Source: Muribacter muris (GTDB taxonomy: Bacteria; Pseudomonadota; Gammaproteobacteria; Enterobacterales; Pasteurellaceae). Taken from it: a DNA stretch of 64,000 bases. Under the pieces are notes generated by a model. It was not told the origin of the DNA, did no database searches, and saw only the letters and a program-made list of their open reading frames with translations. Position numbers and translations under genes: made by a program. Shown piece by piece: positions 1 to 8,278 of the stretch. The DNA is taken from contig NZ_JWIZ01000008.1 of NCBI RefSeq assembly GCF_001038205.1, positions 1-64,000 on the forward strand, written 5' to 3'. Within the stretch, counting starts at the first letter, position 1. Every line of letters begins with the position of its first letter.

Positions 1-200
1 CTGTTTACTTTCGCCGTTTCCGCTTCCAAGCGTTTTGCACTGTCCGCCACATTTTTCTGCGCTACCGCTAATTGCTGGCGAGCAGTTTCCAACTCACGTT
101 GTGCCGCTTGTTTCGCTGCGGCTTCACTGTTTACTTTCGCCGTTTCCGCTTCCAAACGTTTTGCACTGTCGGCAACATTTTTCTGCGCTGCCGCTAATTG
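1..200 (-). repeat. 126-bp tandem repeat within the lipoprotein gene
   Basis: The segment beginning at position 1 is repeated from 127 with only a few base changes, giving an exact 126-bp (42-codon) period. It encodes the Ala/Lys/Glu coiled-coil unit. The array continues beyond the window start, so copy number is unknown. In-frame copy change would lengthen or shorten the coiled coil without frameshift. Confidence 0.85.
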
Positions 201-539
201 CTGACGGGCTGTTTCTAATTCTTTTTGTAGTGTTGAATTTGTTTTAGGTTGTTCAGCATTTTTCTGTAACTCGGCAATTTTTTTCTCCGCCGTAGCAAGA
301 TTTGCTTTCGCCTCAGCTAAATTTTGTTCCGCCTGTTCTTTGGCTTTCTGACTGGCTGCCATCGCATTTTTTGCCGCTGCTTGTTCTGCTTTAACTTGTT
401 CTTTTAATTGATGAATTTGTTTGATTTGCTTTGCATTATCGTTGTTACTGGTACTCGAACCACCACCGCCACTACTACACGCAGCAACGCCAAGAGACAC
501 TAACAAAGCAAGGGCTGTTTTTGATAATTGAGATTGCAT
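1..539 (-). CDS. Coiled-coil repeat lipoprotein, 3' part outside window
   Basis: Reading frame on the minus strand starting with ATG at 539 and running off the window edge, so only the first 179 codons are seen. The N-terminus is a bacterial signal peptide with lipobox LGVAAC at about residues 16-21, followed by a Ser/Gly linker (SSGGGGSS), so the mature protein should be a lipid-anchored envelope protein. The rest is Ala/Glu/Lys/Gln-rich and predicted coiled coil. A 42-residue unit beginning ELETARQQLA is repeated; at DNA level the repeat is 126 bp (copies begin at 1 and 127 on the plus strand). Pasteurellaceae surface lipoproteins often have this design, but I do not recognise the exact family. 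The C-terminal domain that would define function is not visible. Confidence 0.85.
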   Translation of the reverse strand, partial: MQSQLSKTALALLVSLGVAACSSGGGGSSTSNNDNAKQIKQIHQLKEQVKAEQAAAKNAMAASQKAKEQAEQNLAEAKANLATAEKKIAELQKNAEQPKTNSTLQKELETARQQLAAAQKNVADSAKRLEAETAKVNSEAAAKQAAQRELETARQQLAVAQKNVADSAKRLEAETAKVN

Positions 540-682
540 AGGAAAAGTCCTTATTGGTAAGAAAATTAAACAAAGATTGTTGATTTTAGTCGCAACTAAA
601 ATGCTAAGCGATTATAAATGAAATACACTTCTTTTTTTTTTTTTGCATTTCTTTACATAATATAGAGCTTTTAGGAGGTGTT

Positions 683-814
683 ATGCGTATAACTATCGAG
701 ATGTCTTACCACAAGCGCCCTGTTCGCTACATTTATTTACAGTTAAAAGTTCAGCTTAAACATCGGCAATGGCAACTGGTGATTAAAGGTAGCGTTCGCC
801 CGCAAGAAAAGTAA
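683..814 (+). CDS. Possible 43-residue small protein
   Basis: An ATG at 683 sits 4 bases after a very strong ribosome-binding site (AGGAGGTG, 673-680 region) and opens a 43-codon frame ending TAA at 814. The product is basic and rich in Arg, Lys, His and Gln, without signal peptide or membrane segment. I do not recognise it. It lies in the gap between the divergent lipoprotein gene and dnaQ, about 100 bases before dnaQ, and could be transcribed with dnaQ. The strong Shine-Dalgarno is the main support; the frame is short enough to occur by chance, so it may not be a real gene. Confidence 0.45.
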   Translation: MRITIEMSYHKRPVRYIYLQLKVQLKHRQWQLVIKGSVRPQEK

Positions 815-890
815 GCCAACGGGTGTGGCTTTGGTTATAATAACGGCTTGTTAAGCAAGCGAACATTCTGCAAAAAATCTTGCCAAACCG

Positions 891-899
891 ACCGCTTGT
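891..899 (-). repeat. Apl-type DNA uptake signal sequence
   Basis: ACCGCTTGT is the reverse complement of the core ACAAGCGGT used by Actinobacillus/Mannheimia-type Pasteurellaceae for DNA uptake during transformation. It sits immediately before the dnaQ ribosome-binding site. This is one of many copies in the window and is listed as an example of an unpaired site. Confidence 0.8.
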
Positions 900-914
900 T
901 AAGGGAGAAATGAG

Positions 915-1682
915 ATGAAAGAGCCGATTTTGCGCCAAGTTGTGCTAGATACGGAAACTACCGGTATGAACTTTAACGGTGCACCGCATATTGGGCATAA
1001 TATTATTGAGATTGGGGCGGTGGAAGTGGTAAATCGCCGTTTAACCGGCAGAACCTTCCACGTGTATATTAAACCGCCGAGGGAGGTGGACGAGGAAGCG
1101 ATTAAGGTTCACGGTATCACCAATGAGATGCTGGTGGATAAGCCGAGCTTTGCCGAGATTGCCGATGAGTTTATTGCGTTTATCAACGGGGCGGAATTAG
1201 TAATTCATAACGCGCCCTTCGATGTGGGCTTTATCGACCACGAATTTTCGTTTCTGCCTAATCCGCCGGCAAAGGTGGCGGAGATGTGCGAAGTTACCGA
1301 TAGCTTGCAACTGGCACGCAAAATGTACCCCGGCAAACGTAATAATTTAGATGCGCTGTGCGATCGTTTAGATATTGATAACAGTAAGCGGGTGTTGCAC
1401 GGGGCGTTGCTGGATGCGGAGATCCTTGCCGATGTCTTTTTGATGATGACCGGCGGGCAGATCGCCCTGCTCGGCGAGGAGGAGCAATCGGATATGAGCG
1501 TAAACGCACAAGATGCTCACTATACGCCGATTGTTGTCGATCACAGTCATTTGGTCGTGCTACAACCGACCGAAGAGGAGTTGGCGGCTCATCAAGACTA
1601 TCTTGAGCTAATCAATAAGAAGTCGAAAGGGAATTGCCTTTGGACACGGGAATTGGCGACAGAATCAACGGCAGTCAATTAA
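915..1682 (+). CDS. dnaQ: DNA polymerase III epsilon subunit (proofreading exonuclease)
   Basis: Encodes the 3'-5' proofreading exonuclease of the replicative polymerase core (255 residues, family length about 240-255). The DEDDh exonuclease motifs are visible: ExoI VLDTETTG near residues 10-17, ExoII around HNAPFDVGF near 97-105, and ExoIII HGALLDAEILAD near 162-173. The C-terminal region is the part that in this family binds the alpha subunit. Start at 915 is chosen because AAGGGAG lies at 901-907; the ATG at 910 is out of frame. tRNA-Asp follows by about 100 bases, the same dnaQ-tRNA-Asp order as in Escherichia coli. Confidence 0.97.
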   Translation: MKEPILRQVVLDTETTGMNFNGAPHIGHNIIEIGAVEVVNRRLTGRTFHVYIKPPREVDEEAIKVHGITNEMLVDKPSFAEIADEFIAFINGAELVIHNAPFDVGFIDHEFSFLPNPPAKVAEMCEVTDSLQLARKMYPGKRNNLDALCDRLDIDNSKRVLHGALLDAEILADVFLMMTGGQIALLGEEEQSDMSVNAQDAHYTPIVVDHSHLVVLQPTEEELAAHQDYLELINKKSKGNCLWTRELATESTAVN

Positions 1683-1783
1683 AAAATCGGCATTCTGTAT
1701 AGTAAAAAACCGTTTGATATTTTTTTGAAAAAAAGTGTTTGACGCTGATCCGAGAAATCATTATTATACGCCTCGTTCGCTGC

Positions 1784-1860
1784 GGAGTGGTAGTTCAGCT
1801 GGTTAGAATACCTGCCTGTCACGCAGGGGGTCGCGGGTTCGAGTCCCGTCCATTCCGCCA
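1784..1860 (+). tRNA. tRNA-Asp (anticodon GTC)
   Basis: A 77-nt tRNA with encoded CCA. The acceptor stem pairs GGAGTGG (1784-1790) with CCATTCC, the anticodon stem is CCTGC/GCAGG with loop CTGTCAC, anticodon GTC at 1818-1820, and the T-loop is GTTCGAGTC. It is nearly identical to the enterobacterial tRNA-Asp sequence. It lies directly after dnaQ. Confidence 0.98.
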
Positions 1861-1904
1861 ACTAATTTAAACGTCATAATATACCTCCTTAGTACGTTAA
1901 TAGG

Positions 1905-1936
1905 AAAAAGCCTCTAGTTACACTAGAGGCTTTTTT
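1905..1936 (+). terminator. Rho-independent terminator after tRNA-Asp
   Basis: GCCTCTAGT (1910-1918) pairs with ACTAGAGGC (1922-1930) around a three-base loop, followed by six T. An A-run on the other side could make it bidirectional, serving the convergent amidohydrolase gene as well. Confidence 0.9.
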
Positions 1937-2003
1937 CTTGCTATCGTATTTATAAAAACAAAAATGGCGGAAGCCAGTTCCGCCGTATTTGCTCATTTAT
2001 CAT

Positions 2004-2990
2004 TTACAGTAAACCAAGCACCTTACGCCCATTGGTGCTGGCGATATTTGCCATTTCATCTAGGTTGGTAAAGCGACAACCGGCAGAGAGTAGGCTTAAT
2101 TCCTGCCACATATCGCCCTCACACAGCGGCACCATATAGTCGCAGATATTATCCGTACCAATCGCAACGGTAATGCCTTCGGGGATCATTTCATCCGCCG
2201 GTGTTAAGGCATTATGGAACGGCAGCACTTCGTCTTTACGAGGGCTGTCAATCCACGCCATCGGGCAGGCAATCATCATCATATCGCAGGCTTTCATTTT
2301 TTTATACAGCATTTGGCGGTACTCTTTCGGGTGTGCGCCAATCGAAATCCCGTGAATCGCCACAACCCGCCCTTGCATTCCGTGTTCCATTGATTTATCG
2401 CACAACTGCTCCGTTTCTTTCTCTTTTTGGGTATTGAATTGGTCAACGTGAACGTGCAACATTTTGCCCTGCGATTTCGCCGTGTCCATTAAAATATCCA
2501 TCGCTTCCAGCCCTTTGCCGTAGTCCAATTCATCACGGTAAGGCAAACCGCCAATCATATCCACCATTTCCGAGCCGATATCAAACCATTTACGCGCATT
2601 CGGTTCAATCACCCCCTTGAGCGTTTGATTGGCAAATTTCAGCACAATATCGTTTTTATACACTTCACGGGCTTTGTGTGCCGCAATGATCGCACGGTCT
2701 TCGCACACTTGGTCAATATCGACAAATGTGCCGAACGCCGTTACCCCTTGGGAAATCATCAGCTCAATCGCTTGGCTAAAACGGCGGTAGTAATCTTCTA
2801 CGCTCGACTGACGTTTCACCTCGTCCACTAAATCCCATTTCTGTTGCAAATTTGCCTCTTGATAAATTTTGATTTTTTCCGGCGTCATCGTAAAGGCACG
2901 GTCTGCGTGAGCGTGAGAATTTACCCAGCCGCCTTTTTTAATCACTTCATCACGAATATGGCTTTTTAATGTACGAATCAATTGGCTCAT
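2004..2990 (-). CDS. CodA-like metal-dependent amidohydrolase
   Basis: A 328-residue enzyme of the amidohydrolase superfamily, closest in motifs to cytosine deaminase and the AtzC-type N-substituted aminotriazine hydrolases. Metal ligands expected for the family are visible: HAH at 26-28, HVH at 179-181, H213 in AIHGISIGAH, and D280 in IGTDN. CodA has Glu as proton shuttle after the third-strand His (HxxE); here the residue is Gln184 (HVDQ), so cytosine may not be the substrate. It is shorter than the roughly 400-residue norm because the N-terminal beta-sandwich strands are nearly absent. The gene is monocistronic, its ATG overlaps the stop of a 51-codon leader ORF (ATGA), and a PurR-type operator lies at the promoter, which points to purine or pyrimidine salvage. 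Substrate is not determined. Confidence 0.85.
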   Translation of the reverse strand: MSQLIRTLKSHIRDEVIKKGGWVNSHAHADRAFTMTPEKIKIYQEANLQQKWDLVDEVKRQSSVEDYYRRFSQAIELMISQGVTAFGTFVDIDQVCEDRAIIAAHKAREVYKNDIVLKFANQTLKGVIEPNARKWFDIGSEMVDMIGGLPYRDELDYGKGLEAMDILMDTAKSQGKMLHVHVDQFNTQKEKETEQLCDKSMEHGMQGRVVAIHGISIGAHPKEYRQMLYKKMKACDMMMIACPMAWIDSPRKDEVLPFHNALTPADEMIPEGITVAIGTDNICDYMVPLCEGDMWQELSLLSAGCRFTNLDEMANIASTNGRKVLGLL

Positions 2991-3142
2991 TGCTTATCCT
3001 CTATGATCTGAATTTTGGGCAAAAAAAAAGATCTCACGTTACGCAAGATCTTGTCGAAATAAAAAAGAGCTAAACCTCGTAATGATGCGAAGTTTAGCTT
3101 TAAAAAAGAAATTAAACAGGTTAAATTTAGTTTGTGGTTCAT
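2987..3142 (-). CDS. 51-codon leader ORF, translationally coupled to the amidohydrolase
   Basis: ATG at 3142 follows AGGGA (minus strand, 3154-3150) with 7-base spacing. The frame stays open for 51 codons through two terminator-like hairpins and ends with TGA at 2989-2987, overlapping the amidohydrolase ATG (2990-2988) as ATGA. The product is Leu/Phe/Lys-rich (10 Leu, 7 Phe) and begins MNHKLNLTCLISFLKLN. I know of no family for it. It may be a leader peptide whose translation controls hairpin formation and couples initiation to the enzyme gene, or the open frame may be chance. Confidence 0.5.
   Translation of the reverse strand: MNHKLNLTCLISFLKLNFASLRGLALFYFDKILRNVRSFFLPKIQIIEDKQ
3021..3052 (-). 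terminator. Terminator-like hairpin 2 in amidohydrolase leader
   Basis: On the minus strand AGATCTT-type arms (plus coordinates 3028-3034 and 3046-3052) are followed by nine U. The T-run direction fits minus-strand transcription only. It lies about 30 bases before the amidohydrolase start, where an attenuator is expected. It could instead end read-through transcripts from lolDE. Confidence 0.6.
3061..3099 (-). terminator. Terminator-like hairpin 1 in amidohydrolase leader
   Basis: Arms at 3068-3075 and 3092-3099 (AGCTAAAC type, with a further partial pairing toward the loop) are followed on the minus strand by CTCTTTTTT. It is the first of two tandem intrinsic-terminator-like hairpins between the predicted promoter and the amidohydrolase. 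Confidence 0.6.
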
Positions 3143-3170
3143 TACTAGTTCCCTATGGCACTAGAGGCGT

Positions 3171-3209
3171 AGTATAAATTTTTTAGGCGGAAAATGCAAA
3201 CGTTTGCTT
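3171..3209 (-). promoter_or_regulatory. Amidohydrolase promoter with PurR-type operator
   Basis: The 16-mer ATGCAAACGTTTGCTT at 3194-3209 contains the perfect 12-bp palindrome GCAAACGTTTGC (3196-3207), matching the PurR operator consensus known from Escherichia coli. It overlaps a -35 like TTTGCA (minus strand, 3200-3195); 18 bases further is TATACT (3176-3171) as -10. Repression by a PurR homologue with hypoxanthine or guanine is inferred; the repressor gene is not in the window. Confidence 0.7.
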
Positions 3210-3269
3210 ATAGGTTTACCCTTTTAAACAAGCGGTGAGATTAGCCGTTTTTTCCAATACTATATAGCT

Positions 3270-3416
3270 GTTGCACAAAGTTGTTTTTTATTCAATTGTA
3301 GGGACACACTGCGTGTGTCCGGATTTCAACCTATTGGAATAATTTGATTTTTATAAACGACACACGCAGTGTGTCCCTACATTCCGTTAAAATTTCTATT
3401 TTTGTGCATTTGCAAC
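3270..3416. repeat. MITE-like palindromic element, copy A
   Basis: A 147-bp non-coding element bounded by imperfect terminal inverted repeats (GTTGCACAAA at the left, TTTGTGCATTTGCAAC at the right). Inside are two perfectly complementary 23-base arms at 3297-3319 and 3359-3381, each of which is itself palindromic around GGACACACTGCGTGTGTCC. Copy B at 23713-23860 is the same sequence in opposite orientation. No ORF or transposase is present. The arms could form a very stable hairpin in RNA and may also end lolDE transcription. Confidence 0.85.
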
Positions 3417-3467
3417 ATAATACCGTTTTTTCACAAAACTCGGCATAACTGGTCGCTTGTATAAGAG

Positions 3468-4718
3468 CTAATGCCCGCTTAACACTTTTGCCGGCTCCAG
3501 TTTCGCCGCTCGGACGGCAGGATAAAGGCTGGCAAGCAGGCTAAGCACCAGCGTGGCAAGCAGCACCCATACAATGTCCAACCAATAAATTTCACTTGGC
3601 AGAAAATCAATAAAATAGATACCGTCAGAGAGTAGTTTCACCTCAAAAAAGCGTTCAACCCCTTGAATGATGGCAGTTAAATTAAGTGCGGTCAGTACCC
3701 CCAGCACAATGCCGCATACAGCCCCTTTCATTCCGGAAATCAAGCCGTACCAAAGGAAAATATGCCGAATAAAGCGATTATTCGCCCCAAGGGTTCGTTG
3801 AATGGCAATATCGCCCTGCTTATCTTTCACCGCCATCACGAGTGTTGAAATAATATTAAAGCAGGCAACGCCGATGACTAACACCATTGCGATATACATT
3901 ACCGCGCGGATCAACTGAATATCGTTGTACATATAGCCAAATTTTTCGATCCACTTTTGCAGATAGAGCGGCTGAGGATACCCCGCCAATTCGTGAAAAG
4001 TGAGTTGGTTGATGTCTAACGGCTTTTTAACCGCCATTTCAATCCCTGACACCTGATCCGGCTGATATTCAAGCAGTTCTTGCGCCGTTTGCAACGGTAA
4101 TAAGGCGTAGCTGTGATCGAGCTGACCGTCCAAACGCAAAATACCGCTCACTGTTTGCGTAAAACGCAATGGCTGGGCTAAATTGCCGTCATCACTCGGC
4201 TGTGGCAGCAGTAAGGTAACATCATCGCCGACCTCAATTTCCAACGCCCGTGCAATACCTGCCCCCAAAATCAGCCCGCCTTGTTGTTGAAACTGCTGCC
4301 ATTGGCTCGCTTCAATAAATTGATTAAGCCGACTAACCTGCATCTGTTTGCTCGGCTCAATCCCTTTGACTTGGGCAATTTTGAGCTTAGCGCCGTTTTC
4401 AATCAGCGCAGTAAAGCTGACAAACGGCGAACTTGCCACAATATCTGAGTTATCGGCAAGGCGCTGCGCTAACTCGGTATAGTGCGAAATCGGCTGAGGC
4501 TCGCCATTGTCGTAACTCAATAACTCGGCGTGCGGCACAACAGAAAGTACCCGCTGGTTCAGCTCCCGTTCAAAGCCGTTCATTGCACTTAAACCGATAA
4601 TTAGCACGGCTACGCCAAGGGCAATACCGACACTGGAAAACAGTGAAATCAGCGACACCAAGCGGTTTTTTTGCTGGCTGCGTTGATAACGCCAGCTAAT
4701 AAAAAAGGGAGTATTCAT
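3468..4718 (-). CDS. lolE: Lipoprotein-releasing system permease LolE
   Basis: Inner-membrane subunit of the Lol ABC exporter, which extracts outer-membrane lipoproteins and hands them to LolA. The 416-residue protein has the family layout: an N-terminal transmembrane helix at about 20-46, a large periplasmic domain, and three C-terminal helices (near 268-295, 315-345 and 375-405). The end ..AAKLEPAKVLSGH is typical of LolC/LolE. The start overlaps the lolD stop by one base (TAATG), so the two are co-translated. LolC and LolE are paralogues; the lolE name rests on gene order (lolD-lolE together, lolC elsewhere, as in Haemophilus). Confidence 0.9.
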   Translation of the reverse strand: MNTPFFISWRYQRSQQKNRLVSLISLFSSVGIALGVAVLIIGLSAMNGFERELNQRVLSVVPHAELLSYDNGEPQPISHYTELAQRLADNSDIVASSPFVSFTALIENGAKLKIAQVKGIEPSKQMQVSRLNQFIEASQWQQFQQQGGLILGAGIARALEIEVGDDVTLLLPQPSDDGNLAQPLRFTQTVSGILRLDGQLDHSYALLPLQTAQELLEYQPDQVSGIEMAVKKPLDINQLTFHELAGYPQPLYLQKWIEKFGYMYNDIQLIRAVMYIAMVLVIGVACFNIISTLVMAVKDKQGDIAIQRTLGANNRFIRHIFLWYGLISGMKGAVCGIVLGVLTALNLTAIIQGVERFFEVKLLSDGIYFIDFLPSEIYWLDIVWVLLATLVLSLLASLYPAVRAAKLEPAKVLSGH

Positions 4719-5404
4719 TAAACGCCCTCACGCAATACACCGTCTTGCATCAGTAGGCAGCGGTTAAGTTTATTGGCTAAATTAAGATCGTGAGTTACCA
4801 ACAAAAACGCAATCTGTTGCTCTTGGTTAAGCTGACTAATCAGCTCAAAAATGCTTTCGGTGGTCTTTTGATCGAGATTACCGGTCGGTTCATCCGCCAA
4901 CACTAATGCCGGCTGATTAACCAACGCCCGTGCAATCGCTACCCGCTGCCGCTCGCCGCCCGATAGGGCTGACGGGCGGTGTGCAATACGATGAGATAAT
5001 CCGACCGCTTGCAACATTTTTTCCGCCCGATCTTTTGCTTCGGTTTTGTTCTGCTTGCCAATCAGCATCGGCATCATCACATTTTCTAAGGCACTGAAAT
5101 CCGCCATTAAATGATGAAATTGATAAACAAAGCCCAAATGCTGATTTCGCAATTTTGCCAACGCATTGCTGCTTAACTGTTGTAGCGACTGCCCTTGGAT
5201 AAACACTTCGCCGCTAGAAGGTTGATCTAAACCGCCAAGGGTATGTAATAAGGTACTTTTTCCCGAACCGGAGCTGCCGACAATCGCCGCTAGCTCACCA
5301 CAGTTCATTGAAAAAGAAACATTTTTTAGAATTTGAGTAGCATTCTCGCCCTCTTGATAAGATTTGCTGAGATTCACACAGCGAAGCAATTCGGTTTTGG
5401 TCAT
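4718..5404 (-). CDS. lolD: Lipoprotein-releasing system ATP-binding protein LolD
   Basis: Cytoplasmic ATPase of the Lol lipoprotein exporter, 228 residues. Seen are Walker [10 protein letters not shown], the ABC signature [15 protein letters not shown] and Walker [10 protein letters not shown], with the MacB/LolD-type signature spacing. The ATG at 5404 (MTKTELLRC) is chosen over a TTG twelve bases upstream, because family members begin at this point. It is the first gene of a lolDE operon divergent from eno across about 170 bases. No lolC lies upstream. Confidence 0.93.
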   Translation of the reverse strand: MTKTELLRCVNLSKSYQEGENATQILKNVSFSMNCGELAAIVGSSGSGKSTLLHTLGGLDQPSSGEVFIQGQSLQQLSSNALAKLRNQHLGFVYQFHHLMADFSALENVMMPMLIGKQNKTEAKDRAEKMLQAVGLSHRIAHRPSALSGGERQRVAIARALVNQPALVLADEPTGNLDQKTTESIFELISQLNQEQQIAFLLVTHDLNLANKLNRCLLMQDGVLREGV

Positions 5405-5476
5405 AATTGGTCTCAAAAAAGGTTATCGTGCTATTTTGCAAAAATAACCCTTTCGGATCAAATTACTTTTAAATTT

Positions 5477-5492
5477 TGTGAAGTAAATCACT
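5477..5492 (+). promoter_or_regulatory. Candidate CRP site between lolD and eno
   Basis: TGTGA-N6-TCACT with A/T flanks matches nine of ten core bases of the CRP consensus TGTGA-N6-TCACA. It lies about 85 bases before the eno start in the divergent lolD-eno gap. Function inferred from the motif only. Confidence 0.4.
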
Positions 5493-5549
5493 TTTTTGCA
5501 AGACAAAACCGCGCGATTCCTTTAGTATATAGCCGTTTTTTCACATTAA

Positions 5550-6878
<1,329 letters not shown>

Positions 6879-6897
6879 TCGTTTACCGATTAAATCA

Positions 6898-6922
6898 AGC
6901 CACCAACTTTGGTGGCTTTTTT
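6898..6922 (+). terminator. eno terminator
   Basis: AGCCACCA (6898-6905) pairs with TGGTGGCT (6910-6917), with a four-base loop and six T. It lies 20 bases after the eno stop codon. Confidence 0.92.
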
Positions 6923-6943
6923 GCACGACAAAAAGGACATACA

Positions 6944-7357
6944 ATGCTATATTCCGTAATTGATGATCATCTCCATATTGGCAGCCCTTACCGCACCGGC
7001 GCACACTCCACGCAGCACGAACATCTGGTGGTAATGTTTGAAGATGACGGCGAAACGGGCTTCTTTTATGCAATGGATCTGCACCAAACCGCCCAACCGG
7101 TAGTTGACAGCCTATTTGTCTATCGGGTCAGCGACATTGAACAGCACACCCTAAAAGAACCCCGCCGCTTACAAATTTGCTGGTCGGAAGACGGCTATAC
7201 CGCCTTTTTAATGATCAACGAATACCCGCACGCCGTCTTCGATTTCAGAGCGTTTATCGGCTATAACCGCACCAAGCTCCCCGACATCGAATTAGGCAGT
7301 ATGTGGCAACATAAAGAAACGACTCCCTCCCTTGTTGAACAGTGGTTTAGGGGATAG
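6944..7357 (+). CDS. DUF2251-like conserved hypothetical protein
   Basis: A 137-residue soluble protein with no signal peptide or membrane segment, rich in aromatic and acidic residues (MFEDDGETGFFYAMDL near residues 31-46). This motif resembles the DUF2251 family of uncharacterised proteins known from Pasteurellaceae and relatives; the assignment is from memory. AAAAGGAC precedes the ATG. It lies between the eno terminator and pyrE, 83 bases before pyrE, and may be a single-gene unit. Function unknown. Confidence 0.75.
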   Translation: MLYSVIDDHLHIGSPYRTGAHSTQHEHLVVMFEDDGETGFFYAMDLHQTAQPVVDSLFVYRVSDIEQHTLKEPRRLQICWSEDGYTAFLMINEYPHAVFDFRAFIGYNRTKLPDIELGSMWQHKETTPSLVEQWFRG

Positions 7358-7440
7358 TGTTAGGAAAAACTACTCATTTTGCAGCGATTGTTGCAAAATA
7401 AACGGAAACCAACCGCTTGTTCACTTAAAAGGATACAAAA

Positions 7441-8082
7441 ATGGAACAATATAAACGTGATTTTATTGAATTTGCCCTTAGCCGTGAGGTGCTGAAATTT
7501 GGTGAATTTACTCTGAAATCCGGCAGAATTAGCCCTTATTTTTTTAATGCCGGTCTGTTTAATACGGGGCGGGATTTAGCTAAGCTCGGTGAGTTTTATG
7601 CTCAAGCGATTCAGTCTGCGGGGTTGAATTTTGATGTGCTATTCGGGCCGGCGTACAAAGGCATTCCGATTGCGACGACCGTTGCGGTTGCACTTGCCAA
7701 TCAATTTAATCTGGATAAACCTTGTTGCTTTAACCGTAAGGAAGCGAAGGATCACGGGGAAGGCGGTAATTTAATCGGCAGTGCATTGGCAGGTGATATT
7801 TTATTAGTGGATGATGTGATCACCGCCGGTACGGCAATTCGTGAGTCAATGGCGATTATTCAGGCAAATCAGGCTAATTTAGTCGGGGTATTGATTGCGC
7901 TTAACCGTAAAGAAAAGGGCAAAGGCGAGCTGTCGGCAATTCAGGAAGTTGAGCGGGATTATGGGTGCAAGGTGTTTTCAATTATTGATTTTGACGATTT
8001 ATTGCAATTTATTGAACAATCGCCTAAATATGCGCCTTATTTAGCTGCGATGAAAGCCTATCGTGAGCAGTACGGCGTTTAG
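7441..8082 (+). CDS. pyrE: Orotate phosphoribosyltransferase
   Basis: Fifth step of de novo pyrimidine synthesis: orotate plus PRPP gives orotidine 5'-phosphate. The 213-residue protein has the expected length. The PRPP-binding motif [15 protein letters not shown] is at about residues 121-135, and the flexible-loop region [12 protein letters not shown] at about 99-110. AAAAGGA precedes the ATG. No rph gene or pyrE-type attenuator like that of enterobacteria is visible upstream; an uptake signal (AACCGCTTGTT) lies just before the gene. A strong bidirectional terminator separates it from dusA. Confidence 0.96.
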   Translation: MEQYKRDFIEFALSREVLKFGEFTLKSGRISPYFFNAGLFNTGRDLAKLGEFYAQAIQSAGLNFDVLFGPAYKGIPIATTVAVALANQFNLDKPCCFNRKEAKDHGEGGNLIGSALAGDILLVDDVITAGTAIRESMAIIQANQANLVGVLIALNRKEKGKGELSAIQEVERDYGCKVFSIIDFDDLLQFIEQSPKYAPYLAAMKAYREQYGV

Positions 8083-8095
8083 CCTCACGGTTAAT

Positions 8096-8230
8096 AGTTG
8101 TTTATAGGCTGGGGCACAATGCTTGTGTCCGTTTAACTACATCTTGAGACTGTATGATGTGATGACGAGCGTTAATGTGGCGACACTGCAATAGTGTTGA
8201 AATATCTATTTTTATGCGTTTGCCATATAA
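8096..8230. repeat. Decayed copy C of the palindromic element
   Basis: The region after pyrE aligns with copy A: GTTGTTTATAGGCTGGGGCACA matches the left end and inner arm, TGCTTGTGTCCG the arm core, and TGTTGAAATATCTATTTTTATGCG the right end. The middle is rearranged or diverged and the second arm is no longer complementary. It is non-coding and read here as an old, decayed copy. Confidence 0.55.
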
Positions 8231-8248
8231 AATTGCAAAAAAGTCAGC

Positions 8249-8275
8249 AAAACGCCCCGCTTGTTGGGGCGTTTT
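8249..8275. terminator. Bidirectional terminator pyrE/dusA
   Basis: AAAACGCCCC (8249-8258) pairs perfectly with GGGGCGTTTT (8266-8275) around a seven-base loop. With A-run and T-run at the two ends it can end both pyrE (plus) and dusA (minus) transcripts. Confidence 0.92.
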
Positions 8276-8278
8276 CGG

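Larger units (their letters stand above)
2991..3467. other. Intergenic region lolE-amidohydrolase
   Basis: These 477 bases hold, from high to low coordinate, the palindromic dispersed element copy A (3270-3416), an uptake signal ACAAGCGGT (3228-3236), the PurR-type operator and promoter (3171-3209), a short hairpin with the leader ribosome-binding site in its loop (3145-3164), the leader ORF and two terminator-like hairpins. No other gene is seen. Confidence 0.8.

Noticed and set aside
3061..3099. Leader hairpins as a known riboswitch
   Set aside because: I compared the leader with preQ1, purine, guanidine and other common aptamers from memory and found no match, so only hairpins are reported.
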